DNA of 64,000 nucleotides from Cunninghamia lanceolata (GCA_027924645.1 BSBN01000047.1:4774001-4838000), one strand, 5' to 3'. Positions 1-13,199 are shown, counted from the stretch's first letter. Made by a program: numbers and translations. Notes: generated from the letters alone by a model not told the origin.

Positions 1-875
1 TGACACTTGCCAATTAGGGCTCACTGCCCTAGCACACTGCTCACAAGAGGGTCACTGCCTACAAGAGACTCACTTTCTACAAGGTATAAAGAAATTAACC
101 AGGTGATTGAACTGATGAGAAGAATCCACATATGCTGAGGTTCAGTTCCGGTTAGGCTCAATACATTGATCTACTGCACTTCATTCTTTCTCATCTTTGG
201 TGTTGTTGTCCTGTCACATACCAGACCTGTATAGCTGCTTTCATGCTACTCTCTACTTTTCTTTGCACAACATCACACACCACACACACCTTCATACATA
301 AGTCAATCTCGTATATGTATGTGCATCAATGATTTCAATCATCTTTCTAGTCGGCATCTGGAAAACTCAATATTTTCTCAAATTATGGTCTATCGGCTGA
401 ATCCTTGCTTACAAAGTGATGCGTATCAAAGAGATACTTATAGAAGTCATAAATAATGTTAACCAATCATGAATGATCCCTCAAGAAACTTGATCACCAT
501 CAATATCTCATCCGAATTAAGGTCTGATGCTCTACCAGTCAGTTCTTCCTCAGTCTTCTCTGCCAAACAGGAACCCAACACTTAGGTGTTTATATCTTTT
601 TCACTCTTTCATCACTGGAGGCTCAATCTCTAGAATTTATTAGTCATGGTACTCCTCTTGACTTCCCCAAGACCGCACTTTATTGAGATACTTTCTCTGA
701 GAGATCTGGACCTGATTGTCGGACCTTACTGCATGTTCTGTTCTTGCTCACCGAACCAAAATACTCTTCAATTTGACCTCCAGCATAGACATACCATGTC
801 CTGCAGATGTTTGGGATGGACTTTGTTACCATCAATGACAACACTCATGAAGCCACATAGTGTCTCTTGCCAACA
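1..875 (-). mobile_element. Partial Copia LTR, truncated by the window edge
   Basis: This is the right-hand part of a minus-strand LTR. Its right end reads CTTGCCAACA at 866-875, the reverse complement of the TGTTGGCAAG start seen in the Copia-4 LTR that ends at 52443. Further left, both copies share the layout of short TCACTGCCTAC / GGTTAGGCTCAATACA-type blocks. No polypurine tract follows position 875, unlike at 52444, so this is the outer edge of a 5' LTR or a solo LTR. The rest lies outside the window. It has no coding capacity. Confidence 0.65.
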
Positions 876-1662
876 ATATTCTAGCTCAGAATTCTTTTAC
901 TTATCAAAAAGAACTACAATTTAACAACAAAACTATTCTCTATCTCTATTATATTCTCCACATTTGGTTCATCTATTTATTCTTTTTTCTACAATGTAAT
1001 GAACCTCCTAAAAACATTCCTCTATTTATTGCTACATTAAAACATCATGCCTAATACCCACTATTCTTAAAGTTCAACTAGGACTCTAAAATTTATAATC
1101 ATAACTGAAAAATTAAAAGAACAATCATTGCTTAATTTTCATGTGCCAAAGAATTGGCACTTCTTGTTGATGGTTTTGGTGACTAAATCATTTTTAATAA
1201 TTAAACTACAAGTGGAATGGTTGCTACAATTTAGATAGAAAAAAGAACCTTTTTTACTTGTAGCTAGACATGAACTACTAGAATTGCATGCTGTTAGGGC
1301 CATCTTTTCTAGAGCTAGAGGCTCTAGAGCTATAGATGTCTTCCTTTCTAGAGTTGGAGGATTTATTAGTTTTCCAAATTTGTCCTATTCTAAAAAAAAC
1401 TAGAAATCTTGTTCCAACATTTTGATTAGTAACATAAAAAATTAAACTTAAATAAACAACCAAAATTAGGTTAAAATACACATCCTATTTCCATCTCAAA
1501 CAAGTAATAATTTCTATACTATTATTAAATCCACAAGGAAGGTCATAGAAACAAAGGAAAAAAAACACTACCCTCATCAATTATCCATGTGGAGACATCA
1601 CATTTAGTATTATGTGTAGCTTGCTAACATCATGGTATGATCAAGATATAGTTGTGTGATTC
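876..1662. other. AT-rich stretch without a recognisable gene
   Basis: I see no coding similarity on either strand. The only local structure is a perfect 8-bp inverted repeat at 1308-1315 and 1321-1328 (TCTAGAGC / GCTCTAGA, 5-base loop). The stretch lies between two Copia LTRs and may be older repeat debris. Confidence 0.4.
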
Positions 1663-3503
1663 TGTTGCATATGTGTTGTCATTAGTGTCAACAGTGCTAA
1701 AGGATAGTGATGAAAAGTGATGAGTATATGCTGAGATAATCAAAAAAGAAGACAAATGAAGAGATGGATCAGAGAAGTTGTCAAGTAAAGGGTAAGATGA
1801 TTGGATCAGTATCATCTATACACAGTTGTACCCTATCTTCTGAAGTTCATGCAAGAGTGAAAGTTGTGAGTAGATCAATGTGCTAACATGAAGATTCTTT
1901 TTTTGTTGGAAGGAGTTGTGTTTGGTGTTTAGAATGAAGTCTCTGGTGTGGTGAATATTGTATTTATTGTTTCCTAAGGAAAGACACTTCTTTAGTCTTG
2001 AAAGAAAGATTTGGGAGGTCCAAGGCACTTGTGTTTGCACTGAATCCATTCGAGAAAATGTTCTGCATTCCCTAGCATTTAAAGGTATGGCCTTGTAGTT
2101 TGAGAGTTACATAGAGACAAGTGTGAAGATTGTATGTTTATGATTTTAGAGCTTGAAAGTTACCACAGAATATTCTAGAGCTAACATAGTGAAGAAACAG
2201 GTTTGGGATGGTTGCATTCAGGATATGTCTGAGAATTGCTCCGCATTTCTCCTCTTTTGAATATGAGGTCCTACGGATTGAATTATGGTCATATGTAATT
2301 GTGAATATTGTTATATTAAAGTTTCAATTGATAAGTTGTACCACAGAGGTCCTCCAGAGTCAGAAAACCAAAGATATATCATGTTGCTGATTAGGGTTGT
2401 CTGGAGGAGAAAGAAAAAGCCACCGCATTTCACCGCAGTTTATCTTTTGGCTTTGATGTTTGGAGGATGTGTTCAGATATTCAGTATGATTGTTCATTTC
2501 AGGTTTTAGGTGTTGAAGTGCATCGCAAGTTGGTTTCTCAATGTTCTATGTCAAGACTGGGTGTTCAGTGGTTGTATGTGATGCTAGGTTCAACATTTGT
2601 TTGTTTGCACCAAAAAGAAGATGTACAATTCAGAAGAAGGAATGCTTGATAGGTTTATGCAAGTCTTATGTTGCTTGTGTAGTGATCCACATGATGCTAA
2701 TTCATCCCTCTGGTACTGCTTTAGGTTTAGAGCTATTTTTTGGAAGGATAAGGGTTTGTTGGGCTAACTTGATGTGCTTTGATGATCTCACTGGATGTTT
2801 GGAAGTGTGTGACAACTTGGAAGAATTTGTTAATGAAGACTAGGTCCTAGTTATCACTTGGCTTGAACGCATTGGATTTCTACATTGTTTGCATGCCGAC
2901 TTAGTGTGGTCATTGCACATTTTATTCTACATGTTTCATCTTGGCTAATGAAGGATAAAGTTTTTTTGTTTACGAAAGGTATAAATAAAAGAACTTGTTT
3001 TTTGTGGAGTGAGTGAGTAAGTGAAATGTATATGTGAAGATGTGTTGAAGGGAGCAGTGTTTGCAATGTAGAGGAAGTGAAGATTTGAGTCAGAGTGAAG
3101 TGTGTGGATGTTGCGAAGGTGTCTAATCAGTGAGCTCAGTTGAAGGTGATGTTTAGAGGTTATAGCCTCATTTTGTAAGTACTGTAGTGTTGTAACTATT
3201 TAGGGCATTGTAGCTTCCTTTGTGTTGTAGCCCATAAATAATATTGTAAATCTTGTTTTACTTGTGAGGCTAGATTTGGAAAGCAGTTCCAAGAAGCTTT
3301 CTCACTATGTCTTTTCCCTTTTAGGGTTTTCCATGTAAATCTGGTGTTGTGGTTGTGTGCTCATATGTTGTGCTTTGATTTGTTTAATCTACTTTATCAT
3401 TTGTTTAAGGGAGTAAGAAGATTTGGCTGATAAAGTTAATTTGGAATAAAGTTTTGGTATATACTAATTCACCCCCCTCGTAGTATATCATTGTGTTCTA
3501 ACA
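1663..3503 (+). repeat. 5' LTR of Copia-1
   Basis: The right end is firm: CACCCCCCTCGTAGTATA is followed by TTCTAACA, then two bases, then a methionine-tRNA primer-binding site. The left end is inferred. TGTTGCATATGTGTTGTCATT at 1663 resembles the start of the Copia-2 LTR at 30113 and gives a 1.84-kb LTR with TG...CA ends. The 3' LTR is missing, so the start cannot be confirmed by pairing. Short ORFs inside it (2208-2843 region) do not resemble proteins and are left out. Confidence 0.6.
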
Positions 3504-3505
3504 AT

Positions 3506-3517
3506 TGGTATCAAAGC
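3506..3517 (+). other. Primer-binding site of Copia-1 (initiator Met tRNA)
   Basis: TGGTATCAAAGC sits two bases after the LTR end. The canonical initiator-tRNA complement is TGGTATCAGAGC, so one base differs. Confidence 0.8.
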
Positions 3518-3569
3518 TAAGTTCCTTGGTGTAGCCTAACAGCTAAAGGTAGATCTTGGAATAGATCAC

Positions 3570-5039
3570 ATGGCTTAGAAGGAGTTTTGTTCTAAAGCTC
3601 TGATATTTTATGGAAGTAACTTTGATTTCTGGAGTGTAAGGATTCTGACCTTGCTAGGGTATGATGTTTGGAGTGCTATCATGAATGAGTATGTTGAACC
3701 TAAACATCCTATTATAGATGCAAATGCAATGAAGGCTCATGAAAATAATGCTAAAGCCAAGAATGCCATCTTAAGTGGCCTAAGTAGTTCAAAGTTAGTC
3801 AAGGTTGTGCAGTGCAAGACAACAAAGGATATATGTAAGAAGCTCAAAGATCTTTATGAAGGAAATGACACCATAAAGGAAGAAAAATTACAATCCTACA
3901 AAACATCATTTAAGAATCTAAGGATGAAAGAAGAGGAGAACATTGTCGACTACCTACACCGAGTAGATGAAGTTGTCAATGGAATTAGGAGTATGGGTGA
4001 AGATATAGCTAACTCTTTAGTGGTGAAGAAAGTCTTGAGAACTCTCCCTCACAGGTTTGATTCAAAAGTATCTGTAATTGAAGAAGCCAAAGATCTGAAA
4101 AAACTTACAATGGAAGAGCTATTTGGGTCCCTCACTGCCTATGAAATGAGAAATGAAGTTATAGGACCATGCCAAAGAGAAGATGCTTTCAATATTATGA
4201 AGAATGAAGGAACTTTTGATGTATGCAATGAAGTTGAAGAAGAAGAAGCAAACTTTGTAAGGAAACTGAAAAGGGGATTAGGAAAGTATAAAGGTAAGTT
4301 ACCTTTTAAATGTTTTAATTCTGGTAAAATTGGTCATTATGCCTCTAAATGTCCTTTTGGAGAAAATGAAAATAGCAGCAAAGGTTTCAAGAAGAATCTT
4401 CTTTCAAAAAAAGACTACAGTTCCAGAGAAGAAGTATATCACTACCGATCATTTGAAGAAAAAGGAGAATCTTTATTCATGGCTAGGGTGATCTCAGATG
4501 GTTTAGACAAGACTACAGATGAAGAATATGAAGTTGATTTTGAGGGTGAACTTGTTTCTGCTCTTGAAGACTTGGATTGTGTAAGGAAAAATAATCAAGA
4601 ACAAAGTGTGTTGAATGAAGCTAAGACAAAAGAATGTAGAAGACTTGAGAAAGAAATTTAGTCACTCAAAAGGGAGTTGGAGAAGGAAAAGCTTGGAAGA
4701 TCGGATGATATTGAATGTACAGATCACATCATGCCTCAAGGAAGATCCCTTCATGCAATACAATTCTCCATGAACATGTCCAATCATGTTTTCTTTGGTT
4801 ATTGTTTTATCTACAACAAATTTGGTCATAAGGCTATAGATTGCAAGTTTGAAATGAATAGAAGAAATCTTGTAAGTAGAAATCCTCTTGCTTCACTCAT
4901 GGATGTCAATGTGGTATGTCAAATTTGCAACAAGTTTGGACATATAGCAAGATATTACAAGAGTGATTTGGCAAAAGTAGAATCTCAGTTGGTAGATTTT
5001 ACTAAGAAAGTAGAGGAAAGTGATTCCTTCAAAAGGTAG
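3570..5039 (+). pseudogene. gag: Copia-1 gag (nucleocapsid polyprotein), inactivated
   Basis: The ATG at 3570 is in frame with the long open stretch from 3651, but codon 3 is TAG (3576-3578). The product is a UBN2-type plant Copia Gag: a helical capsid region (about residues 30-210) with LYEG and KMKEEEN-like blocks, then the basic stretch GLGKYKGKLPFKCF leading to zinc knuckles. The first knuckle reads CFNSGKIGHYASKC, so the second Cys is Ser. After another stop at 4659 the frame continues from 4677 with two more knuckles, CFIYNKFGHKAIDC and CQICNKFGHIARYY, each missing one zinc ligand. Gag would form the virus-like particle and package RNA. It is clearly related to the Copia-2 gag at 34747. 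Damaged ligands and stops make it non-functional. Confidence 0.85.
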
Positions 5040-5066
5040 GAGATAGATAATGGAGTTGAAGATTCA

Positions 5067-5555
5067 TTGATTATCAAAACAACATTTCATGCTAAATGGC
5101 AATCAAATATCTGGGTGATTAATAGTAGATACACAAATCATATGATAGGTGACAAGAGCAAATTCATCAATCTTGGTAAGTGGAATAGTGGACTGGTCAG
5201 GTTTGGAGATAACTCTTCTGCAAAAATCACTAGAAAAGGCACTATAAGTATTGATGGAAAGTCTCAAACACATGATGTTCTTTATGTAGAAGGTCTCACG
5301 CATAATCTTCTTAGTGTAAGCCAAATGTGTAGCAAAGGATACAATCTCACATTTCATGATCAAGGATGTGAAATCAGAAGGGCAAAGTCTGGAAAATTGG
5401 TGGCAGAAGGATCTAAGACAGAAGGCAACATGTATAATCTAAAGGTAATTAATGAAAGGACTTGTCTTCTAGGACAAACATATGAATGTTGTTTGTGGAA
5501 CAAAAGGATGGGGCACATCAACTTTGATAATCTTGTAAAGATTAGCTCCATTTAA
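5067..5555 (+). pseudogene. Copia-1 protease and GAG-pre-integrase segment, inactivated
   Basis: The 162-codon stretch matches the Copia aspartic protease followed by the GAG-pre-integrase zinc domain. The active-site block, normally WVIDSGCTNHMT in this family, reads WVINSRYTNHMIG, so the catalytic Asp is Asn and the Gly is Arg. Downstream blocks VRFGDNSS, GTISIDGK, VLYVEGLTHNLLSVSQMC and LWNKRMGHI are well kept. The frame closes at 5553 with TAA. The protein would cut the Gag-Pol polyprotein; this copy cannot. Confidence 0.85.
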
Positions 5556-6357
5556 GTAGTAAGAGACATGCCAAAGATCATCAAGCCTACAAGCACCTTA
5601 TTCAAGTAATGTTAAATAAGGAAGCAGGCAATTATAAGATTCAATTCTAAGGAGTATTCATCTACAAGGCTATTAGAACTGGTTCATACTAATCTGTGTG
5701 GACCCACCAGGACAAAGAGCCTATAAGGTGAGAGGTATTTCATGTTTCTTATTGATGATTTCTCTAGAATGACATGCAGGGTTACCTTCTTGAAAGAAAA
5801 ATAAGAAGCTTTCAGTAGGTTTAATATTTTCAAGTCCATGGTTGAAAATCAAATGAATGCTAGAATCAAGTGTCTAAGGTTTTATAGAGGTGGTGAGTTC
5901 ACCTCAAGTGAGTTTGAGGAATTTTGTGAAGAACATGGAATAAAAATACATTATTCTGCTGCAAGAACTCCTCAGCAAAATGGAGTAGTGGAAAGAAAGA
6001 ATAGAACAATTTAAGAGATGGCTAGAACAATGTTGAGTGAAGCCAAGATGCCAAATACATATCGGAAAGAAGTAGTCCATACTATTGTCTACATTCTTAA
6101 CAGAGGAACTAAGAGTGCACAATACCAAGAATCCTTATGAGTTATGGTATGGAAGACTAGCATTAGTCAAGTATTTTAGAGTTTTTAGAAGTAAATGCTA
6201 CATCAAAAGCAATGAAGAAGGTCTGGGAAATTATGACTCAAGAGTTGATAAGGGAATCTTTCTTGGATATTCAACTATGAGCAAAGCCTACAAATGCTAC
6301 AACAAAAGGCTGAGGAAGATAGTTGAGGCTGCAAATGTTAAAGTGGATGAAGAGTGA
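5556..6357 (+). pseudogene. Copia-1 integrase core, fragmented
   Basis: The DDE integrase is readable across several frames and stops. Blocks in order: a HTNLCGP-like first-Asp region near 5690, FLIDDFSRM near 5745, RFYRGGEF near 5880 (family norm R.DRGGEF, so the second catalytic Asp appears to be Tyr), then PQQNGVVERKNRTI near 5970 with the Glu kept. The C-terminal part at 6085-6357 includes ELWYGR and KGIFLGYST. The enzyme inserts cDNA into the genome. This copy is dead from stops, frameshifts and the lost Asp. Confidence 0.8.
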
Positions 6358-6567
6358 CATTAAATCTCAAATGAGTAAGAAGACTATTGGTTATATGTAC
6401 TTGCCTACATAGAAGAATAAGAAATGGTTGAGGATGAGGAAGAAACTCAAGAGAAGACTACCAAGACTCTTGCTAAGTATGTTCAAAAGAATCATTCAAA
6501 AGATCAGATCATTGGAGAAAAGAATGGAGTATAGACAAGAAGAAGATTTGCAAGAACAAATGAACAG

Positions 6568-7329
6568 GTGAGTTTTTCTTTACTATCAAGAGTGGATCCT
6601 AAAAATTTTGATGAAGCTAGCAAGGATGAAGGATGGATACAAGCTATGGAAGAGGAACTAAATCAGATAGAGAAGAATCAAACTTGGGAGTTGGTGCTAA
6701 GGCCTACAGACAAGAATGTGATAAGTATAAAATGGGTATTCAGGAACAAGATGAATGAAGATGGAGTGGTGGTCAAGAACAAAGCAAAGTTGGTTTGCAA
6801 AGGTTATTCACAAGTTGAAGGTGTTGACTATGAAGAGACATTTGCTCCAGTGGAAAGAATGGAAGCAATCCGAATGGTTCTTGCATTTACACTTCATAAG
6901 GGATTCAAGGTATATCAGATGGATGTCAAATCTACCTTCCTAAATGGTGACTTAGAAGAAGAAGTCTATATAGAGCAGTATGATGGATTTCAGTTATCAG
7001 AAGACCCAAACATGGCTATGATGATATGTGTAAGAAGTTTGCAGGAGAGATGCAGAAAGAATTTGAAATGTCTATGTTAGGTGACCTATCATTCTTTCTT
7101 GGACTTCAAATTTCTCAATCAAATGATGGTATCTTTATCTCTTAAAGGGAAGTATGTCAAGGAGATGTTGAAGAAGTTTGGCATGGAAGATAGTAAGCCT
7201 GTGAGTATTCCAATGGTAACTAGTTTCCATTTGAGTAAATATGAGGAGTCACCTAAAGCTGATCAGACTCAGTATAGATCTATGATTGGAGGCCTACTAT
7301 ATCTAACAACATCTAAGAATAACTACTAG
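6568..7329 (+). pseudogene. Copia-1 reverse transcriptase with internal deletion
   Basis: The N-terminal RT blocks are recognisable: [43 protein letters not shown] and [19 protein letters not shown]. Near 7000-7015 the sequence jumps out of frame to a segment reading [12 protein letters not shown] and [11 protein letters not shown]. The region coding the middle palm, up to and probably including the catalytic YVDD block, has been lost. The segment 7081-7329 holds the thumb/connection (PMVTSFHLSKYEE, YRSMIGGLLYLTTS) and then stops. No RNase H, polypurine tract or 3' LTR follows, so the element is 3'-truncated. Confidence 0.85.
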
Positions 7330-7436
7330 TGGAGTAATAAATCCTATTGATTATATAGTAAGAATATAGTTGGAATAGATCCTTAGATAATGATTAATAT
7401 AGTAGTTATTCTTTTATTTCTACTAATGTCATTAGC

Positions 7437-7600
7437 AATGACTCTTGGATAATTCACTTAGGTTCATCTTATCATATGACACCACATAGAGAGTGGTACT
7501 CTAAATACACAAAGTGTAATGAAGGTTTGGTTTTTCTCATTGAAGATAACTAGTCAAGAAAACATAAAGGTAAATAGATTATAACCATGGTGGTCCCTAT
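7437..7600 (+). pseudogene. Relic of a second Copia protease
   Basis: This frame reads WIIHLGSSYHMTPHREWYS followed by a KYTKCNEG-like block. That is the start of a Copia aspartic protease of a different subfamily from Copia-1. The expected DSG is HLG, and TAG stops follow at 7563 and 7593. It joins Copia-1 debris directly, so it marks a rearrangement or an older insertion boundary near 7330-7436. Confidence 0.6.
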
Positions 7601-8399
7601 ATAGACTAAAACTAGAGACTTATATCATCATTCTAGTAGATTTAAAACTAAATCAAGGGATTTTAAAGTAATCCAAAAGTGGGTTTAAGATTATTTTAAC
7701 ATTATTCAATCAGATCCAAGGGCCTTAGAACTAATGAAAAGTTAATGTAGTGAGTTTTCATGATATTCTATGGGTTTTTAATGTACATATTGAACCTAGT
7801 AGGCCCAATACTCATAGGGATCATCCCCAAACTTGTAATTTGACCAACATGACTCTACATGACTTATGATAACCAATATGTAACACATGACTTAGGATCT
7901 TGCATAAACCTAAGTGTGACTTGAATTCAAATTGAAGTAGCAAGAAAGCATGATCCCTAAACTAGGACTATAACTCATCTCTACCAACAAGATGTATTGA
8001 GTTTGAAATAAATACCTAACTACTAAAGTAATCACACCACAAATCCAAAGAGACTGACCAAGACTATGATTGATGGGACAAGAAAAAGGGAACCAATTAT
8101 AATCAAGAGAACTTTCAATCAGGTAAACTATGAAAGTTCAATATCCAATAGAAAGGAAGCAAGTGGATACCAAAGTCAAATAGGTATAAACCATTTCAGC
8201 CAAGGGATCACACAACCCATACGATATAAGACAAATCAAAACCAAATCAAAATAGTTCTTGGGTTCCAAATCTTGCATAAAACTTGATAAATTTAGATAT
8301 ATGCCTTCTTGTAGATAAAAAAGTAACCTCGTGATTAGATGAAGACTCTAAATTTGGGACTAAATACAGAATCTAAATAAAGACTAATAATTCTTGGCT
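7601..8399. other. No recognisable gene
   Basis: AT-rich sequence with only short, unrelated ORFs. I see no domain on either strand. By position it may be untranslated or LTR sequence of the degraded minus-strand Gypsy-A element, but nothing in the bases proves that. Confidence 0.35.
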
Positions 8400-8907
8400 T
8401 AAGACATTGCAAATAAAAGGAGTCCACATTTACACCAAGGAAAATGGGGCATGTTGTGTGAGTAACAACACCTATAATCCACCAAAATATGCGACTTACC
8501 ATTTATCTTAGGAACAATAACAAGAGGGGAGACCCACTTAATGTTAAAAATAAGATAAATGAACCCTATGAAATTTAATAGTTTTAAAAGTTTTATTTTG
8601 ACAATTTAACTAAGTACGGGGTTAATTCACCTCTAAGGTTGTCAAATAGGTCAAAACTCATCTCCAATGTAGATATGATGTGTTCTTATATTTGGGTATA
8701 TATCCTTGATATCTTGATAGTTCCATGCAAATTTAGAGTGATGGTGACATAAGATTGAATTAATTCTTGTAATTGTGTGAACTCTAAACGTGGATTAATA
8801 TTTAGTGTCTTTCCAGGAAAATTCCCATAGTTTGGGATCCTAATAAAGGGGTTGATTCTATTGCTAGAAATGGACTATATATACATTAATGAGGTAGTAC
8901 TTGGTGA
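8400..8907 (-). pseudogene. Gypsy-A reverse transcriptase N-terminal relic
   Basis: On the minus strand, 8760-8680 reads FAWNYQDIKDIYPNI, matching the FAW-Y-D-P block just upstream of plant Gypsy RT. About 8560-8470 reads KWVSPLVIVPKINGKSHILV then DYR, matching RT block 1 (WVSP.V.VPKK.GK.R.CVDYR). Stops and frameshifts lie between. The other part of the same element (protease, gag) is at 27300-28900, beyond the Tat insertion. The Tat element therefore landed between the protease and RT of Gypsy-A. Confidence 0.65.
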
Positions 8908-8912
8908 AATGT
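8908..8912. repeat. Target-site duplication of the Tat element (left copy)
   Basis: AATGT here is repeated exactly at 27052-27056, immediately outside the two LTR ends. This sets the element borders. Confidence 0.9.
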
Positions 8913-10020
8913 TGTTAGCTCTCAAAAATGTAGGTTGTGAATCCTAAGAGGATGCCAGACTCTATGATCAGATTGGCAACATTTTTGAGCTAACGCGATA
9001 GAGTTTAACCTATAGGGTTGATGACTCCCTGCACTTTAGGCACTGCTATACCTAGGCAGGTGGACCTTGAAAGTTGAAGCAAATTAGATGAGTGTAAGTG
9101 CTTGGAATAAGTTAATGGATCTACCCACAATGGCAAATGGTGTGGAATAGATGAAAGTTTGCTAACTAGTTCTATATCTAATATCTGGAAATGATTGGTA
9201 TAAATTGTATAAGCAATATCAAGATAAATTTTATAACTATGCTCAACTAATGAATGGCTTTTGGATAAAACTAAATGATGAATCAAGATAAGACCAATGC
9301 CTTGTTGGGTAAACATAGTCAAATGAAAATCTGAGACTAGTGGCTTATATTAGGTGATAACTCTAACTGTTTGGCACAATACTTTGGTTTACAACTTGTA
9401 TAAATGTGCAAAGAAATGATTGACAAACTCTTCGTAACATCCAACTGACACAATCAAGTTTCTTGTTATTCAACATAAGGAAATTTAATCCTTTCTTGAA
9501 GGAACCAATTGAATGAAATATACAAGAACAACAGATAATATCAACTTGGAGACAGAATGACAATCCTAATTATATGGTTCTTCTTAATGATCCAAATCAA
9601 CACTTCTAGATTACTGTGACTGACTAGAAGGATTTTAATTCCTTTTGAGGAAACCAATTAATTAAATCACACAAATACAACAAATGTGCATTGACAAATT
9701 AAATATATACTTGATATATCAATTTGAATACTAAGGAAATGGAGAACTGGAGACAACCAAATAACTGAATAGTTTCAACAAACAATTGAATGCTAATATA
9801 AAACCACAAAATCAGAGATCTTCTATTAACTTCTTTAATATAATATTTGCAACATGGTCTTTTAAAGTATTATGAACTTCTCCCATTATCTCCTCTTGCT
9901 GATGATCATTGATCACCATATGTTCAACTTATATAGAAATACTTATGAAGAGACATAACTCTTCAAAATGTCTTTTGGGAATTAAAATGATTAACACGGC
10001 AACAAACAAAGATAATAACT

Positions 10021-12999
10021 CTAAGCCATGCTAAGCCACATGTATATCTGAGTGATTTGATGCAGGTATTCTTGGCTACAATGTGTGTCAGTAAACTCAA
10101 TAGCATTTCTTGTGATCACGTCCGTTCTCACCATCTTCTCCAGATGCTTGCAAGCTTCCCCAGATGTAGAGTCTTTATCCTTGAGAGCCTCTAAAGCTTC
10201 ATGTAATATCACCTGGCACTCTTTACTCCATTCATCTTTTCTCTTTAGCTCCTTGTCGTTTCTGAACAACATGGGTACACCTACTTTTGAAGCCTCAATG
10301 CATTCCCTGGCATCGTTTTTAAGCTGGTCATGATATTTTTTATGTTGTTCAATCAAGTATTTTGCACTAGAAGTACCTGTAGTGTCAGGAGCATCCCTAC
10401 TCTGTATCTCATGGAGTTTCTCTTAAAGATTGTTGTTTAACCTTTCATGCTCTTGGATCACCTTACAATTTTCAGAATAGACATCCCTAAATTTGTTCAT
10501 CCAATGCATCATATTAATGTGCCTATTCTGTAGCACTGCTGCAAGTGTGTCAATCTAAACCTAAGCTATCTGATCAACATATGGTGACTGGATGCTTTGT
10601 GAACTCTCTCCTTGGGTTAACCTTTTAACTGACCCTCTGAAGGCATTCTTGACAGTATCTTTCAAGAAATCATTTTCCTTTGTTAATCTTTCATAACTCA
10701 GTTTATATGCGTCTCATTCCTTGATGAGCGTCTGGGCCTAAACTTTATTTAATTTTGAAACATTTATGCCAATGTCTATAGTAATCAAAGGATTAGTTTC
10801 CCCTGCTTTCAAAGTCATAACATGCCCAAAAGTTTTTTTAGTATCTATAATGGTCATTTTCTTATGAGGAGGGTATAAGGCCCATATCATGAGTGAGTTT
10901 TCATCATTATTATATTTGGTACCCATGTATACCTCTGTGACACCCTTAGGAGTGAGCTTATACTTGTCATTAGTATTGTGCAAAAAACTATCAAACACCA
11001 AGGCAGAATTTATATCAAGTCCAAGAAATATAATGACACCTACTTCTCTGAGCAACTATCTACCTCTATTAGGAGTCATAGCTTTCAATTCATTGTCCAC
11101 TATTGTTTTTAACATATCAATTAATTATCTTTCATTGTTAGTCGTGACATCTTCAACTGATTCCCTGAGTTCTTTTCCCTTGCATTTATACAAAAATGAT
11201 TTAAATTCTTGAGAATGAATAAACAAATCATCTACAATGAAAGAATCATATGCTAACTATCTAGGATCCTCATCACCAGGCCCCTCTTCATCCTGCTCTC
11301 TATTAGGAGATTTATAACACTCCATTTTTCATTTGGATATTCTAGTCATCTATTCATGTAACTCTTCTTCTCCTATAGATTCCTCATCACCAGAAGACAA
11401 CAACTCTATCTATGCAAGCTACTTTCTCTTCTCATCTAGTTCTCTGTTATACTTCTCAATTACCAGTTCAACTTTAGCTTCTTCCATGTTCCTAATAATA
11501 TCATCATGTGGATATGGGATATGTGTATATCCACTGAGGTTTTGTTTTCTTCTACCAAAATCAATAAAACCCTCGAGATCAAATCCTTTTCTTGCTTCTG
11601 CACACCTCATGTTGTAATGCATTAATTTTTCCCAGATGAGATCATAACCTTCTTTTGGCACCATAGTAAAATCCCCAAAGCACAGAGTACTAGGCATGAA
11701 GGATTGTTTGTCAAAGGCACTCAAGTTCATCACATTAGAGCACTTCATTTGCTTGACTATCTCTAAGTAGGCAATCTTATCAGGAATTGTCTTGGGCAAT
11801 ATAAATTGGCTATCTTCAAAACAATAAAATGGAATCCTCAAAACAATACCAATCTCCCCAGTTGTGGGTGACAGTTGGGGGACCACCAAAATCTTTTAGT
11901 CTGAGAAACCTCTTTATTTCATCTGATATTGAATATTCACAAGGATGATTGAAATATCTATACAACACTTTTACACAATATTCTTCAAAATGAATGTAAC
12001 TGGAGTGAACGAACCTACTGTCCCATATCCTTGTCCACATTTGCATAGGTGACTTTTGTCCCCTCTTGTCTACTTGAGCAATTCTGAGTTCACTTGGCCA
12101 TATTCCAATTTCATATCCATAGTATAATACCATATGCATGAGGAGCGAATAATACTCAAAAGAGACTGTTGGGGCATTGTTCTTAATTGCAATTAAACTA
12201 GAATCAATCTTTCTGAAGACATAAGCAGCATATTCAAACTGCCTAGCATTGTGACATTGAATATTTGTTGCTATCACCATTAATGGAATTGACATAAAAT
12301 AAAGAACCTCTGACCCTAGGACTTGGCCAATGGAATAATACGTGTATTGCATATATGGTTTAAACAAAGACACATGGAATGGAGGTCCATCATTATCATC
12401 AAAAGGCACTATTTTTCCCTTTACCCTAGGCCTGTGGAGAAGCAATCTCCATCAATTGTACATGGTATCCATCCTCCAATATTCTTTGTCCAAATCTTCA
12501 TATACTATTGGAAGAGTGCACAAATCATCTAAATCAAACACTTCACAAATGGCATTCTTGGACAAGTGGATAACATGTTCTCCTTGTGGATTGCATATGG
12601 CTTTGAGGATGGGACTGTAATGTTTAGCCAAGAGTTTTAGGAGTTCCAAGTTAACAAACACATCAGGGATGACCAATTTGCCTAAATTCAACTGCCAAGG
12701 ATTAGACACCGACACGTTCCTAAATCTTCAATTGTAATGAAATTTGAACAACTCATATCCTCTGATTGGTGTCCATATATTGCCCAGGTATTTGCATTTG
12801 TCCTGTAATTTCTCTACATCTACTCTGAGTTGTGCAGACCTTCAAGATTTAGGGGTAGACCCAGAAATTGGTCAATTAAATCCTAATTTAGTTTCCTTTC
12901 TTTCATTTTTTCATCGGGGCTTTTGTCATTTTTCTGTTTCTTAGTTTTGCTAGTTTCACCTTGTTGTTTTCTACCCTTTCCTTTTACTGGAGTCTCCAT
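10021..12999 (-). pseudogene. LTR-encoded accessory ORF (3' LTR copy), unknown function
   Basis: About 990 codons in element sense, from an ATG at 12999 to the stop after 10021. It is broken by stops and at least one frameshift: one frame for 12999-11816, another for 11889-10021. I do not recognise the family. The N terminus is basic (KGKGRKQQ, KTKKQK in the sister copy) and could bind nucleic acid or be nuclear. The middle is globular, with LNLGKLVIPDVF, HLSKNAICEVFDLDDL, GPPFHVSLF.PYMQY and MHMVLYYG blocks. The C-terminal 300 or so residues are Lys/Glu-rich and probably coiled coil, ending in an EALKDKDS/EACKHLEKM region. It is neither gag nor pol. The same frames recur in the 5' LTR at 22603-25589, so an ancestral intact ORF is likely. 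Confidence 0.7.
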
Positions 13000-13199
13000 T
13001 ATAATTCTGGATAGCAAATTCAAATTGCAATCTATGACATAGAGGTTTTTTATATATGTACCTATTATCTAAGATGATGATTGAACTCCTTTGTTCTCTC
13101 CTACAAGTTTCCGCTTGTGTGCTCCTCTCAGACAATTCTCCTGAACCAAATTGCAATGATTTCGAATAACTCTTTAGGGGATTTCTTCTCGGTCTATAA

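Noticed and set aside
2208..2843. Overlapping short ORFs in the Copia-1 LTR
   Set aside because: Composition is random, there are no domains, and they lie in an LTR.
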